A DNA stretch of 55,369 nt from Desulfuromonadales bacterium (lineage in GTDB: Bacteria > Desulfobacterota > JAENJC01). The stretch is from contig CAKKSC010000028.1 in NCBI GenBank assembly GCA_919902985.1, positions 1 through 55,369 of the forward strand, written 5' to 3'. Position numbers and translations under genes: made by a program. The notes under the pieces are model-generated. The model saw only the letters and a program-made list of their open reading frames with translations. It was not told the origin of the DNA and made no database searches. Below, in pieces: positions 34,910 to 43,581 of the stretch; within the stretch, counting starts at the first letter, position 1, and every line of letters starts with the position of its first letter.

Positions 34910-35584
34910 ATGAGAAAATATATCATTTCTTTTATTTTTATCACTTTCACTGTATCCCTGTTCTTTATAAAGGATTGTAGTTGGGCGGAAGACAGGATAG
35001 GCAAGCTTATCAGTATACGGGATGGGAAATTAGAACATTTGATTGACGGGGCATGGAAAGAGGTCAAGAAAGGGAGCGCTATCCCATTCGGCGCCAGAGT
35101 GAGGACCGATAAAACAGCTCTGGCTGTTGTCGAAATGCCCAATGTCGGTCGTCTGGTAATAGGCCCGGATTCTGAAATTGAGTTAGGAAAAGAGAGCAAG
35201 GACATCAAAGGGAATCTGGCGCGAGGCGCAGTATGGCTGAACTCCAGGCTGCCAAAAGATGGGAAGGTCTCGATAAGCACTTCCCTCGCAACAGCCGGCG
35301 TCCGGGGGACCAAGTTTACCGTCTGCTATGACGGAAAGGCCTTTTGTGCCTGTACCTGCATTGGTGAGGTAGAGGTTGTGCTGAGCAGCGGGAAGACAAT
35401 AAGGATACCGGCCGGTGAATTTTATTGGTTTAAAGGCGGCGAGCCGCTACCTGAAAAGACCAAACCTGCCAAGCCTGAGCTGGAAAAACAAAGCGCCGGT
35501 TTTGAATTCTGTTTTACCTGTCATGTGGCCGGCGGGAAAGGTGAACTAATACGAGACTGGGAGAAATCTATTCCTTTGCAATAG
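34910..35584 (+). CDS. exported FecR-domain protein with a CxxCH motif
   Basis: A 224-residue protein. A signal peptide or anchor (MRKYIISFIFITFTVSLFF) precedes a FecR-like domain: IGKLISIRDGKLEHL, VRTDKTALAVVEMP, NVGRLVIGPDSEIEL and ATAGVRGTKFTVCYDG. FecR domains are often exported and pass signals or bind polysaccharide. The C-terminus has CFTCH at residues 201-205, a possible haem c site, and CACTC near 150. It overlaps the likely true N-terminus of the CHASE2 cyclase, so the two are probably one operon in which FecR acts as a sensor partner; this pairing is inference. Confidence 0.8.
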   Translation: MRKYIISFIFITFTVSLFFIKDCSWAEDRIGKLISIRDGKLEHLIDGAWKEVKKGSAIPFGARVRTDKTALAVVEMPNVGRLVIGPDSEIELGKESKDIKGNLARGAVWLNSRLPKDGKVSISTSLATAGVRGTKFTVCYDGKAFCACTCIGEVEVVLSSGKTIRIPAGEFYWFKGGEPLPEKTKPAKPELEKQSAGFEFCFTCHVAGGKGELIRDWEKSIPLQ

Positions 35585-35598
35585 TTGTTGTTGTATTT

Positions 35599-37866
35599 TT
35601 GCTTGCCGCTTTTGACCCTGGTGGTAATCTATCCACCTTTGAAAATAAGACCATAGACACCCGCTACCGCTTTTATGCAAGACCTACATCCCGCACAAAC
35701 GATATTCTAATTCTCGATATTTCTGAAGAATCCATAAAAAGGCTCGAGCCGATTTACGGGCGCTGGCCATGGCCCAGGTCTGTGCATGGTGAAGTGGCAG
35801 AATATCTCCATGCCGATGGCGCTAAGGCAATCGGTTTTGATATTATTTTTTCTGAACATTCCGTCAGGCAAGAATTTGATTCAAGACTTATTTCAGAATT
35901 AAGCTCTTTTGTCCGGAATGCGGACATCCCTGAAGTAAGGGCTGAACTGCTGCGCCGGTTCGACTCATTAAAGATGGAAACCAGCGACACCGATTTTGTC
36001 TCTGCGGTGAAGCAGGCGGGCAATGTATTTCAATCCTCGGTATTGTATGCAGATGAAAACGACCTCCTCCTTAAGCAAGGGACATATGCAGATGATAATA
36101 CCGCATCGCATATTCAGGCGCTCCTTTCAAAATCTGCGATCCCAATTTCCTGGAACAATCATGCAAATGTATATTTCAATGCAACCGTTCCTTTTTCAGA
36201 TCTGGCGGCTGCGTCCCGAGGAATAGGCCACATAAACTTTTTCCCTGACAGAGATGGGGTTGGCAGAAGATACTATCCATTCCTATTCTTTAAAGACAAG
36301 GACAAAGCCTTCTCCTCCCTGCCGCTGCTGATTGCAGCACATGTAAAGGGTATCACTCTGGACTCAGTAAAAGTTGAAAAAGGAAAGCTGCTTATCGGAG
36401 ATGTTGTTCCGCCCATCCTTCCCGATACCAGCCTCTTCATATATTATCAGGGAGGTAAAATCACGCAGGACAAAACGGGCAAGGAAATCTACCGGTCGTT
36501 TTATCAATATATTCCTTATGACTATGTGTTGGCCTCCAAAGACCTTATTGAAACAGGCCAGGAACCCGTGCTTCCGAAAGGAATGTTCAAGGACAAAGTT
36601 GTTCTGATATCAGCTTCCGCATCAGGACTTTCTGACCTAAGGTCAACGCCATTCAGCCCTGTGACCCCCGGAATTGAGATACACGCCAATGCCATAGACA
36701 ATATCCTGTCGAACAAGTTCTTGCAGCCTTTGAACGGCTTTTATGAAAGGGTATACATCTTTTTTCTCGGTGCAGTCATTGCAGTAATCTGCCATCTTGC
36801 AGGACCCTACCGGGGATTTGCCGCCATGCTATTGTCCGTGGCCGCAGTCACTGGCATCCACTGGAAGCTTTTTGAAAAGGGGTTCATACTTCCCATTGTA
36901 AGCCCTCTGTTCGTCATAACAGCCACATATCTCGGAATACTCCTGCTGAAGTATATCTCTGAATACAGGGAAAGGAGCTACCTGCAAACAGCCTTCGGTC
37001 ATTATGTGGCCCCCGCGGTTCTTGAAGATATCATCAGGTCCCCGGAAAAACTCAAATTGGGGGGTGAGCGAAAATATATGACGGTGCTGTTTTCTGATGT
37101 GGAAGGGTTTACTTCTCTTTCCGAAGAGCTTTCACCGGAAGAGATCAGCGTCATTCTTAACGAATACCTCTCTTCGATGATCCAGTGCATCATGAAAACA
37201 AAGGGAACGCTGGACAAGTTTATCGGGGATGCGGTCATGGCGATCTGGAACGCGCCGGAGGAACAACAAGACCACGCATACCTGGCTTGCGATACTGCCC
37301 TCTTGATGATGAAGGAATTAGGCCGTCTCAGGAAAAAGTGGGAGGAAGAGAAAAGACCACTCCTTAATGTGCGAATAGGGATAAATACAGGCGAAATGGT
37401 TGTAGGTAATATGGGGTCAAGGGAGATATTCGATTACACGGTGCTTGGCGCGGAGGTCAACACAGCAGCGCGTCTGGAACCGCTGAACAAGGACTTCGGC
37501 ACGCGAATAATTGTATCAGAAAACACACGCGTGAAGGCTGAAGAAGCTCATCCTGGACGTTTTGTATTTCGTCGCCTCGCAAGAGTTGTCCTGAAAGGGA
37601 GAAGCAAGCCTTTGGCAGTATATGAATTAATAGGGCTCCGGGATGAAGTTGATGGGAAGACGCTTGAAATGATAGAAAAGTTTGAAAACGCCCTGGATTT
37701 ATTTATGGACGCCATGTTTGCAGGCGCAAAGAAATATTTTCAGGAATCACTTAAAATAACCCCTGAAGACGGGCCTTCGGAAGCTTATATAGCCCTGTGC
37801 AATGAGTATGAGAAGAACCCTCCGCTACAAGAAAGCAGCGGGATTTACTTTCAGAAGTCGAAATAA
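35599..37866 (+). CDS. CHASE2-domain class III adenylate/guanylate cyclase
   Basis: A 755-residue membrane cyclase. The extracytoplasmic CHASE2 sensor (about 10-370) contains DILILDISEESIKRLEP and FDIIFSEHS. Three transmembrane helices follow (about 385-460). The cyclase domain has metal Asp500 in FSDVEGFTSL, Lys540 and Asp544 in GTLDKFIGDAVM, and NTAARLE with Asn621 and Arg625; the set fits ATP use. TTG at 35599 is the listed start, but the open frame upstream encodes FAIVVVVFLLAAF, which would complete the first TM helix. No standard start exists there, so the real start is unsure. It should make cAMP in response to an external cue. Confidence 0.9.
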   Translation: MLAAFDPGGNLSTFENKTIDTRYRFYARPTSRTNDILILDISEESIKRLEPIYGRWPWPRSVHGEVAEYLHADGAKAIGFDIIFSEHSVRQEFDSRLISELSSFVRNADIPEVRAELLRRFDSLKMETSDTDFVSAVKQAGNVFQSSVLYADENDLLLKQGTYADDNTASHIQALLSKSAIPISWNNHANVYFNATVPFSDLAAASRGIGHINFFPDRDGVGRRYYPFLFFKDKDKAFSSLPLLIAAHVKGITLDSVKVEKGKLLIGDVVPPILPDTSLFIYYQGGKITQDKTGKEIYRSFYQYIPYDYVLASKDLIETGQEPVLPKGMFKDKVVLISASASGLSDLRSTPFSPVTPGIEIHANAIDNILSNKFLQPLNGFYERVYIFFLGAVIAVICHLAGPYRGFAAMLLSVAAVTGIHWKLFEKGFILPIVSPLFVITATYLGILLLKYISEYRERSYLQTAFGHYVAPAVLEDIIRSPEKLKLGGERKYMTVLFSDVEGFTSLSEELSPEEISVILNEYLSSMIQCIMKTKGTLDKFIGDAVMAIWNAPEEQQDHAYLACDTALLMMKELGRLRKKWEEEKRPLLNVRIGINTGEMVVGNMGSREIFDYTVLGAEVNTAARLEPLNKDFGTRIIVSENTRVKAEEAHPGRFVFRRLARVVLKGRSKPLAVYELIGLRDEVDGKTLEMIEKFENALDLFMDAMFAGAKKYFQESLKITPEDGPSEAYIALCNEYEKNPPLQESSGIYFQKSK

Positions 37867-37879
37867 ACTTGGTTCAGAG

Positions 37880-37899
37880 AAAAGGGGACAGATTTATTT
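37880..37899. repeat. solitary RAYT end
   Basis: AAAAGGGGACAGATTTATTT matches the terminal repeat of the element at 34036-34799. No transposase is attached. It lies just after the cyclase stop. 37900-38061 contains no recognisable gene. Confidence 0.7.
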
Positions 37900-38061
37900 C
37901 ACTGTCTCCTCAATCTAAATAAATTCAAGCTATAGAAGTTTTGATGCGGAACTAACGTAGGCCCTGTATTTCTTAACTGATAACGTTCACGACATAGTTC
38001 ACAAACTCCATGGTGAAATCTAAAATTCTGGCAATCAGGGATCATATAAACTCGTTCCCGC

Positions 38062-38112
38062 ACCCTTCGACAGGCTAAGGGCGAACGCCGTTCATGCTGA
38101 ACTTGTCGAAGC
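38062..38112. repeat. CTTCGACAGG dispersed repeat
   Basis: CCCTTCGACAGGCTAAGGGC and GAACGCCGTTCATGCTGAAC, then TTGTCGAAGC, form an inverted unit. The same family is nested at 19135-19240. It sits between the cyclase and argJ ends. Confidence 0.65.
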
Positions 38113-38123
38113 ATATGGAGCCT

Positions 38124-39332
38124 TCAACTCCTGTAAGACGCGTTGATCTTCACATATTCATAGGTGAGGTCAGATGCCCAGACTGTGGCCTCGGCCTTTC
38201 CAAGGTTCAGATCTACCGTGACCCTGACCTCCGCCCCTTTCATTTCCTCCCTTGCACGTGTCTCCCAGTCCCCTCCAACACAGAGGCCTTTTTTTACTAC
38301 CTGAACGTCGTTAAAATATATATCCATCTTTTCCGGCACAACCTTGACCCCGGAGTATCCCACAGCAGCGGCAATCCTGCCCCAGTTAGGGTCCATGCCG
38401 AAAAAGGCTGTTTTTACAAGGTTTGACCTCCCTATGGCATTGGCTGCCTTTTTTGCACTCCCTTTACTGGCCGCTCCCTTGACATTGATCTCTATGACCT
38501 TTGTAGCCCCCTCGCCGTCCCGAACAATCATCTTTGCCAGTTCGAGTGTCACGAGATTAAGTGCAGACTGGAAATCCTCCATATCCTTTGACCTTGCAGT
38601 CAGCGGGCTGTTTCCTGCTGCACCGTTGGCAAGGACAAGGACTGTATCATTGGTGGATGTGTCCCCGTCAACGGTAATGCTGTTAAATGAAAGATCAACG
38701 GCCTTTCTCAAGGCCTTATCCAGAAGAGAGGGTGAGACGGCACAGTCTGTCGCTATATAGCAGAGCATTGTGGCCATATTGGGATGAATCATCCCTGCAC
38801 CCTTGGCTATGCCAAGAAGAGTCACTTCCTTGCTGCCAATCTCCACCTTTACTCCCGCCATTTTAGAGAATGCATCCGTTGTCATTATTGCATCTTCAGC
38901 ATCTTTCCATGCGTCCGGCTTAAGACCTTGTATAAGCTCAGGGATAGAAGAGGTTATCCTGTCTACCGGAAGAGGCTCTCCAATGACCCCTGTAGATGAA
39001 ACATACACCGTATCCTCTTTTATCTTAAGGGCCTTTGCGATCCCCTTTGCCATCTCCTTTGCCTTCTTGAGGCCGTCATCCCCGGTACAGGCGTTGGCGT
39101 TGCCGCTGTTTACTATGACCGCCCTCCCCTTCCCTGACTTGATTCTTTCCATATCAAGAATGACAGGAGCGGCCTTTACTGCATTCTTTGTAAATACGGC
39201 AGCGGCCGATGCGGGAACCTCGGAGTATATAAGGGCCAGGTCTTTTGCGCCGGCCTTCTTCTTTATCCCGCACCTTACCGCAGAGACAAGAAAACCAGTA
39301 ACCTTATACTCTTTTTCTTTAAGGATCTTCAT
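38124..39332 (-). CDS. argJ: bifunctional ArgJ (glutamate/ornithine acetyltransferase)
   Basis: Moves the acetyl group from N-acetylornithine to glutamate, and in bifunctional forms also acetylates glutamate from acetyl-CoA, in arginine synthesis. The 402-residue precursor self-cleaves before Thr188 in HPNMATMLCYI, giving alpha and beta chains. Other motifs are VNSGNANACTG, STGVIGEPLP and DPNWGRIAAAVGYSG. The ATG at 39332 has GGAGGTGCA directly upstream. It shares the window with argS, but there is no arg operon. The last codons lie about 10 bases from a dispersed repeat. Confidence 0.96.
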   Translation of the reverse strand: MKILKEKEYKVTGFLVSAVRCGIKKKAGAKDLALIYSEVPASAAAVFTKNAVKAAPVILDMERIKSGKGRAVIVNSGNANACTGDDGLKKAKEMAKGIAKALKIKEDTVYVSSTGVIGEPLPVDRITSSIPELIQGLKPDAWKDAEDAIMTTDAFSKMAGVKVEIGSKEVTLLGIAKGAGMIHPNMATMLCYIATDCAVSPSLLDKALRKAVDLSFNSITVDGDTSTNDTVLVLANGAAGNSPLTARSKDMEDFQSALNLVTLELAKMIVRDGEGATKVIEINVKGAASKGSAKKAANAIGRSNLVKTAFFGMDPNWGRIAAAVGYSGVKVVPEKMDIYFNDVQVVKKGLCVGGDWETRAREEMKGAEVRVTVDLNLGKAEATVWASDLTYEYVKINASYRS

Positions 39333-39515
39333 TGCACCTCCATGATTTAAAGGCATTATTATGCGCTACATTGTATTTTAAGGACAGCAAATGTCAAGAA
39401 GAGAGTAAGGAGGATGAAGGAGTTCGTGGAGTTTAGGAAAAATCGGTCGCTTCCCCTGGGTTCTTAATTCTATGGAATATCGCAGGCGAACGCAAAGGCT
39501 CTCTGGGAATCGAAT

Positions 39516-40043
39516 TTATCGGCTATACGGTGAAGCGACTTGTTCAGTCTTTCTTGCTATTTCCTTAAGTCGCTTTTCTGTGAACTTCCACGACTCAGGG
39601 ATGACATCAGTTGTGCCTGCTGCATACCCCCTAGCGCTCCATACGTGCTTTTCGTACAGGATTGTATCTCCTCGGCCTGCCGCCGCTTTCTTTAGCCAGT
39701 CGGCTATTTCCTGCGGAGTGGCAAGATAGATTCTCGGAAGGGTCTCGATCGAGGTTTCTTTGAACTGAACAAGGCAGAAGATAGTTTTGTTGCTGTGTCT
39801 GGAAAGCCACTTGTCCACCGCACCATGATAGTCGGCGTTCTTTATGAATGATTGCGTGAGTCCCCATCCGCCATCCTGGCTGCCTTTGACGGAGACCTTT
39901 AGAACCCTGTTGCCATCGACTGCAACCAAATCGTACTCGGGCTGGTTAGCACCGTACTGAACGGAGACATCCCAGCCGCATCGTGCAAATTATGCCGCCG
40001 CAAAAGCTTCAGCGGCCGTTGCGACCTGCCATGATGTCTTCAT
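39516..40043 (-). pseudogene. nuclease-like protein with one nonsense codon
   Basis: From an ATG at 40043 the frame reads MKTSWQVATAAEAFAAA, then TAA (39990-39992), then FARCGWDVSVQYGANQPEYD, with no other defect to 39516. The whole is 175 codons plus stop. EYDLVAV followed by LKVSVKGSQDGGWGL fits the D...(x)K pattern of a PD-(D/E)XK nuclease fold, and it ends KRLKEIARKTEQ. A single CAA- or CAG-to-TAA change would explain it. I know of similar hypothetical proteins but not their function. An in-frame start downstream (39929) would yield 137 residues lacking the first helix. Confidence 0.6.
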
Positions 40044-40286
40044 TTTTTCATTATCCCTTGGACTGAACAGTGTTTGTTCTTGGCACCAGCAGAATTTACA
40101 TATCTGCGTATCACACAACTTTATGCAGCTTTTTGAATATATCTACAAACTAATTATTCAAAACTTACTATATCTTTTATAATTGTCAAGTATGTTTGTA
40201 TTGAATTTTCTGTTGATATTTTTCTATGCAGTATAATACGCATTTTAGGAAAATATAGGGTTCCCCCTATTAATGCGCACGGTTTC

Positions 40287-40314
40287 TTGACAACAGCCTC
40301 TCTTGCATTAAACT
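40287..40314 (+). promoter_or_regulatory. predicted promoter for the OsmC gene
   Basis: TTGACA (40287-40292), 16 bases, TAAACT (40309-40314), about 45 bases before the start codon. The 315-base gap 40044-40358 contains nothing else recognisable apart from AT-rich DNA. Confidence 0.45.
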
Positions 40315-40358
40315 TATGATATTCTCTCGAAGACAATAACAAATGTGGAGGTACTATA

Positions 40359-40778
40359 ATGTCTGAAAGGATCATCCTTCATAAAAACAACAAATTCGAA
40401 GTGTCAGTATGGGCGCAAGATGAGGAATCAGGCGAGATGGCGCAAGTGAGCGTCTCTCATGCCTTGAATGCTTACGGGTTGCTGCTGGCAGGTTTGGGTT
40501 CCTGCACTACAGACATCCTTCTGGTTTATGCCATGAACCATGGCCTTGACCTGGCAGAGGTCCAGGTAGAGCTGGATTATGAAAGGGATTATAAAAAGGA
40601 CTGCGAGAACTGCGAGAAGGTCAAAGAATACAGAGAATACATAACTATGGAGCTTCGCTTCCTCGGCAATCTCACCGCTGAGGAGAAGCAAAAGCTCTTT
40701 CAGATATCCCGCCTATGCCCCATCCACAAGATGCTGAAGAGCGGCGTAGAGGTGCGCTCTGAGATGAAAAAGGAATAG
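40359..40778 (+). CDS. OsmC/Ohr-family peroxide-related protein
   Basis: A 139-residue OsmC-fold protein. The two redox cysteines are Cys49 in LAGLGSCTTDIL and Cys120 in RLCPIHKML, as in thiol peroxidases of this family, although the YhfA-like branch is not well characterised. An additional pair Cys82-x-x-Cys85 (KKDCENCEK) is unusual and could bind metal or form a disulfide. GGAGGTACTATA gives a strong ribosome-binding site. It is monocistronic, upstream of the nitrilase-argS operon with 169 bases between. Confidence 0.9.
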   Translation: MSERIILHKNNKFEVSVWAQDEESGEMAQVSVSHALNAYGLLLAGLGSCTTDILLVYAMNHGLDLAEVQVELDYERDYKKDCENCEKVKEYREYITMELRFLGNLTAEEKQKLFQISRLCPIHKMLKSGVEVRSEMKKE

Positions 40779-40947
40779 TGCAAGTCACCACTCCCTTCCT
40801 GACTCTCCCCATATTAAGAAATCTCCGGTTTGTTTTTCTAAAACAAGGGAAGTACTCCTCATTTTTCCTTTCATATTATGGGGGTTGCGGAAAACCCTTT
40901 GGTATGATAGTTTAGCCACTTCTAAAAAGCCACTATTGGAGACGGTT

Positions 40948-41772
40948 ATGCTCAAGATCGCTGGTATCCAGATGGATGCCTCGCCGGATAAAAACAAAAA
41001 TATTGAAACCGCCGTAAGGATGATCGGGGTAGCGGCGAAAAAGGGGGCAAAGATCATCTGTCTCCAGGAACTATTCAATACCCATTGGTTCCCTTTCGAG
41101 ATAAATAACGCACATATGGAGATGGCTGAGGATATAAACGGCAAGACCATACTGGCCATTAGAAAGGCTGCAAAAGATTCCGGCATAGCAGTTATCGCTC
41201 CGTTCTTTGAGAGGAACGCTGATACCTTTTACAACTCTGCTGCAGCAATCGGCTCGGACGGAGAGCTGATTGGGGTTTACAGGAAGGTGCATATCCCCCA
41301 TATACCGCTTTATGAGGAAAGGCATTACTTTACTCCCGGAAACCTTGGATTCCCTGTATTTGATATCGGCATGGCAAAAATAGGTGTCCAGCTTGGATGG
41401 GACAACCTCTTCCCTGAAGGAGCGCGGATACTGGCGCTTAAAGGGGCACGGATAATATTATCGCCAACTGCTGCAGCTTCTGCATCATCACGGCCAGTCT
41501 GGGAAAAGTCTATATCAGCCAATGCCATAGCAAACGGGATATATATATTCAGGGTAAACAGGGTAGGTAAAGAGGAAAAGCAGGAGTTCTACGGCGGAAG
41601 CTTTTGTGTTAACCCGGAAGGGGACATGGTTGGAAGCCCAAGCGGAGGCCAGGAAGGGGTCATACTCTGTTCGGTAGACCTTAAGATGGTTGACAGGGTG
41701 CGGAAGGAATGGGGCTTCTTGAAGGACAGAAGGCCGGAGATGTATGAAGAAATTACAAAGGCGAAGGGGTAA
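40948..41772 (+). CDS. nitrilase-superfamily protein lacking the catalytic cysteine
   Basis: A 274-residue carbon-nitrogen hydrolase fold close to N-carbamoylputrescine amidases: Glu41 in CLQELFNTHW and Lys113 in YRKVHIPHIPLYEE match the catalytic Glu-Lys. The nucleophile position, normally Cys in GVQICWD, is Gly150 (GVQLGWDNLFPEG; codon GGA). The ATG at 40948 has GGAG seven bases before it and is preferred over an in-frame start at 40885. It heads an operon with the small Cys protein and argS. Normal length and clean conservation elsewhere argue against a dying gene; a pseudoenzyme or altered chemistry are possible. Confidence 0.85.
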   Translation: MLKIAGIQMDASPDKNKNIETAVRMIGVAAKKGAKIICLQELFNTHWFPFEINNAHMEMAEDINGKTILAIRKAAKDSGIAVIAPFFERNADTFYNSAAAIGSDGELIGVYRKVHIPHIPLYEERHYFTPGNLGFPVFDIGMAKIGVQLGWDNLFPEGARILALKGARIILSPTAAASASSRPVWEKSISANAIANGIYIFRVNRVGKEEKQEFYGGSFCVNPEGDMVGSPSGGQEGVILCSVDLKMVDRVRKEWGFLKDRRPEMYEEITKAKG

Positions 41773-41775
41773 TTG

Positions 41776-41940
41776 ATGACATTAGATTACGCAAAATTAT
41801 GCGGGATATGCGCATGGCGAGGTACCTGCCAGAAGAAGTTTTCACTATCTCAAGACGCCCTCCATTGCCCGGACTACAGCAAGGACGTCACAATAAAAGA
41901 AAGACCAGAAAAAGAGGCAGAGGTAAAGGAAAAGAAATGA
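41776..41940 (+). CDS. small cysteine-rich protein upstream of argS
   Basis: A 54-residue protein: YAKLCGICAWRGTCQKKFS then LHCPDYSKDVTIKERP and a Glu/Lys tail. The four cysteines (9, 12, 18, 31) form a possible iron-sulfur or zinc site. It starts three bases after the nitrilase stop with AAGGGG upstream and overlaps the argS start (ATGA), so it is clearly part of the operon. Similar short proteins beside argS occur in related genomes to my memory, but I cannot name a function. Confidence 0.7.
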   Translation: MTLDYAKLCGICAWRGTCQKKFSLSQDALHCPDYSKDVTIKERPEKEAEVKEKK

Positions 41941-43574
41941 AGGAAATCCTAATAGAGATAATCAGGAACGCCATTACTGAGGCAAAAACAGCAGGAGAGA
42001 TAGAGACAAAGGAACTACCTCCCCTCTACCTGGAGGCTCCCAAAAAACCTGAACATGGAGACTTTGCAGTCAACATAGCGATGAAGATGGCCCAAACAGA
42101 GGGGAAGCCTCCGAGAAAGATAGCTGAAACCATCATAAAGAGGATTACCGGGCATCCCATAATAGATAAGGCGGAGATTGCGGGCCCAGGTTTTATCAAC
42201 TTCTTTATGAGCAACGAATACTGGCTAAAGACCCTTTCAGAGATAGAGACCCTTGGCGAAAATTATGGTAAATGCAGCATAGGTAAGGGCCAGAAGATCC
42301 TTCTCGAATATGTTAGCGCAAACCCTACAGGTCCCCTTCATATAGGGCACGGACGCGGAGCCGCCCTTGGAGATTCTCTTTCAAGGATATTAAGGGCTGC
42401 TGGATACGATGTAGCAACCGAGTTTTATATCAATGATGCAGGCTCCCAGGTTCAGAACCTGGCCCTGTCCGTTCTTCTCAGGTGTCGGGAGATAAAAGGC
42501 GAAGAGGTGGAGTGGTCAGAAAACCTTTACAAGGGTGAATATGTAAATGATCTTGCCCAGGAGTTTCTGGAAAAGGGCGGGAAGATCATAGTTGAACAGG
42601 CAGGCCCATATGCCCTTAATGAAATCCTCGGCTGGCTTAGAAGAGATCTCGAAGGGTTCAATGTGACCTTCGACAAGTGGTTCAGCGAGAAATCACTCTA
42701 TGATAGCGACAAGGTGCAGAAAGCCATAGACTGGCTCAAGCAAAAGGCACTCATGTATGATAAGGATGGCGCCCTCTGGTTCAGGTCTACCGACTTTGGA
42801 GACGACAAGGACAGGGTGGTTATAAGGGAAAACGGCGAACCTACTTACTTCGCCTCAGACATAGCATATCACCACGACAAGTTCCAGAGAGGCTTTAACA
42901 CACTCATAAACATCTGGGGTGCAGACCACCACGGATATATCCCAAGAATGAAGGCCGTTGTCCAGGCCCTGGGGCATGACAAGGAGTCACTGAAAGTCCT
43001 TCTCGTGCAGATGGTGTCCCTTTTGAGGAACGGACAGCCTGTTATCATGTCAAAGAGGTCCGGGGAATTCATTACCCTTAAAGAGGTGATGGATGAGGTC
43101 GGTGCAGACGCCGCGAAGTATACATTCCTTACCCGCAGGCCTGACAGCCAGATGGATTTTGATCTGGAAATAGTCAAGAGCCAGTCGTCCGAGAATCCGG
43201 TTTATTATATGCAGTATGCATACGCCAGGGCCTGCAACATAGAGAGATTTGCGGAGGAGAAAAATCTGACTATCCTCCCTGCATCAAAAGTGAATCTTGG
43301 ACTTTTAAAGCTTCCTGAAGAGATCAGGATAATAAAGGCGCTTACGGCTTATCCGGAGGTAGTGGAAGGGGCCGCCCTATCCTTTGAACCCCATAGGCTA
43401 ACGGCTTACCTTCAGGAACTGGCCGGTCATTTCCACAGCTATTACAGGGGAAACAGGGTTGTAACCGATGATATCCCATTGTCTCAGGCAAGGATGGTAA
43501 TGATCAAAGGCCTGAAGACTGTAATTGGAAACGCCCTTGGGCTTGTCGGAGTATCTGCGCCAAAATCGATGTGA
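41937..43574 (+). CDS. argS: arginyl-tRNA synthetase
   Basis: A class I synthetase of 545 residues that charges tRNA-Arg. The N-terminal additional domain (KKPEHGDFAVNIAMKMA) binds the tRNA D-loop. HIGH is at 135-138 in SANPTGPLHIGHGRG, and the KMSKS counterpart is IMSKRSGEFITL around 371. ArgS features such as YVNDLAQEF, EPTYFASDIAYH and the anticodon-binding C-terminus YMQYAYARACNIE are clear. The ATG at 41937 lies behind AAAGGAAAAGAA; an upstream extension to 41799 is the small Cys gene in another frame. It precedes the SPOR gene by seven bases. Confidence 0.97.
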   Translation: MKEILIEIIRNAITEAKTAGEIETKELPPLYLEAPKKPEHGDFAVNIAMKMAQTEGKPPRKIAETIIKRITGHPIIDKAEIAGPGFINFFMSNEYWLKTLSEIETLGENYGKCSIGKGQKILLEYVSANPTGPLHIGHGRGAALGDSLSRILRAAGYDVATEFYINDAGSQVQNLALSVLLRCREIKGEEVEWSENLYKGEYVNDLAQEFLEKGGKIIVEQAGPYALNEILGWLRRDLEGFNVTFDKWFSEKSLYDSDKVQKAIDWLKQKALMYDKDGALWFRSTDFGDDKDRVVIRENGEPTYFASDIAYHHDKFQRGFNTLINIWGADHHGYIPRMKAVVQALGHDKESLKVLLVQMVSLLRNGQPVIMSKRSGEFITLKEVMDEVGADAAKYTFLTRRPDSQMDFDLEIVKSQSSENPVYYMQYAYARACNIERFAEEKNLTILPASKVNLGLLKLPEEIRIIKALTAYPEVVEGAALSFEPHRLTAYLQELAGHFHSYYRGNRVVTDDIPLSQARMVMIKGLKTVIGNALGLVGVSAPKSM

Positions 43575-43581
43575 GGAAATG

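Noticed and set aside
37899-38114. 71-codon minus-strand frame after the cyclase
   Set aside because: Its first part is translated from the CTTCGACAGG dispersed repeat and the rest matches nothing I recognise; too weak to call.
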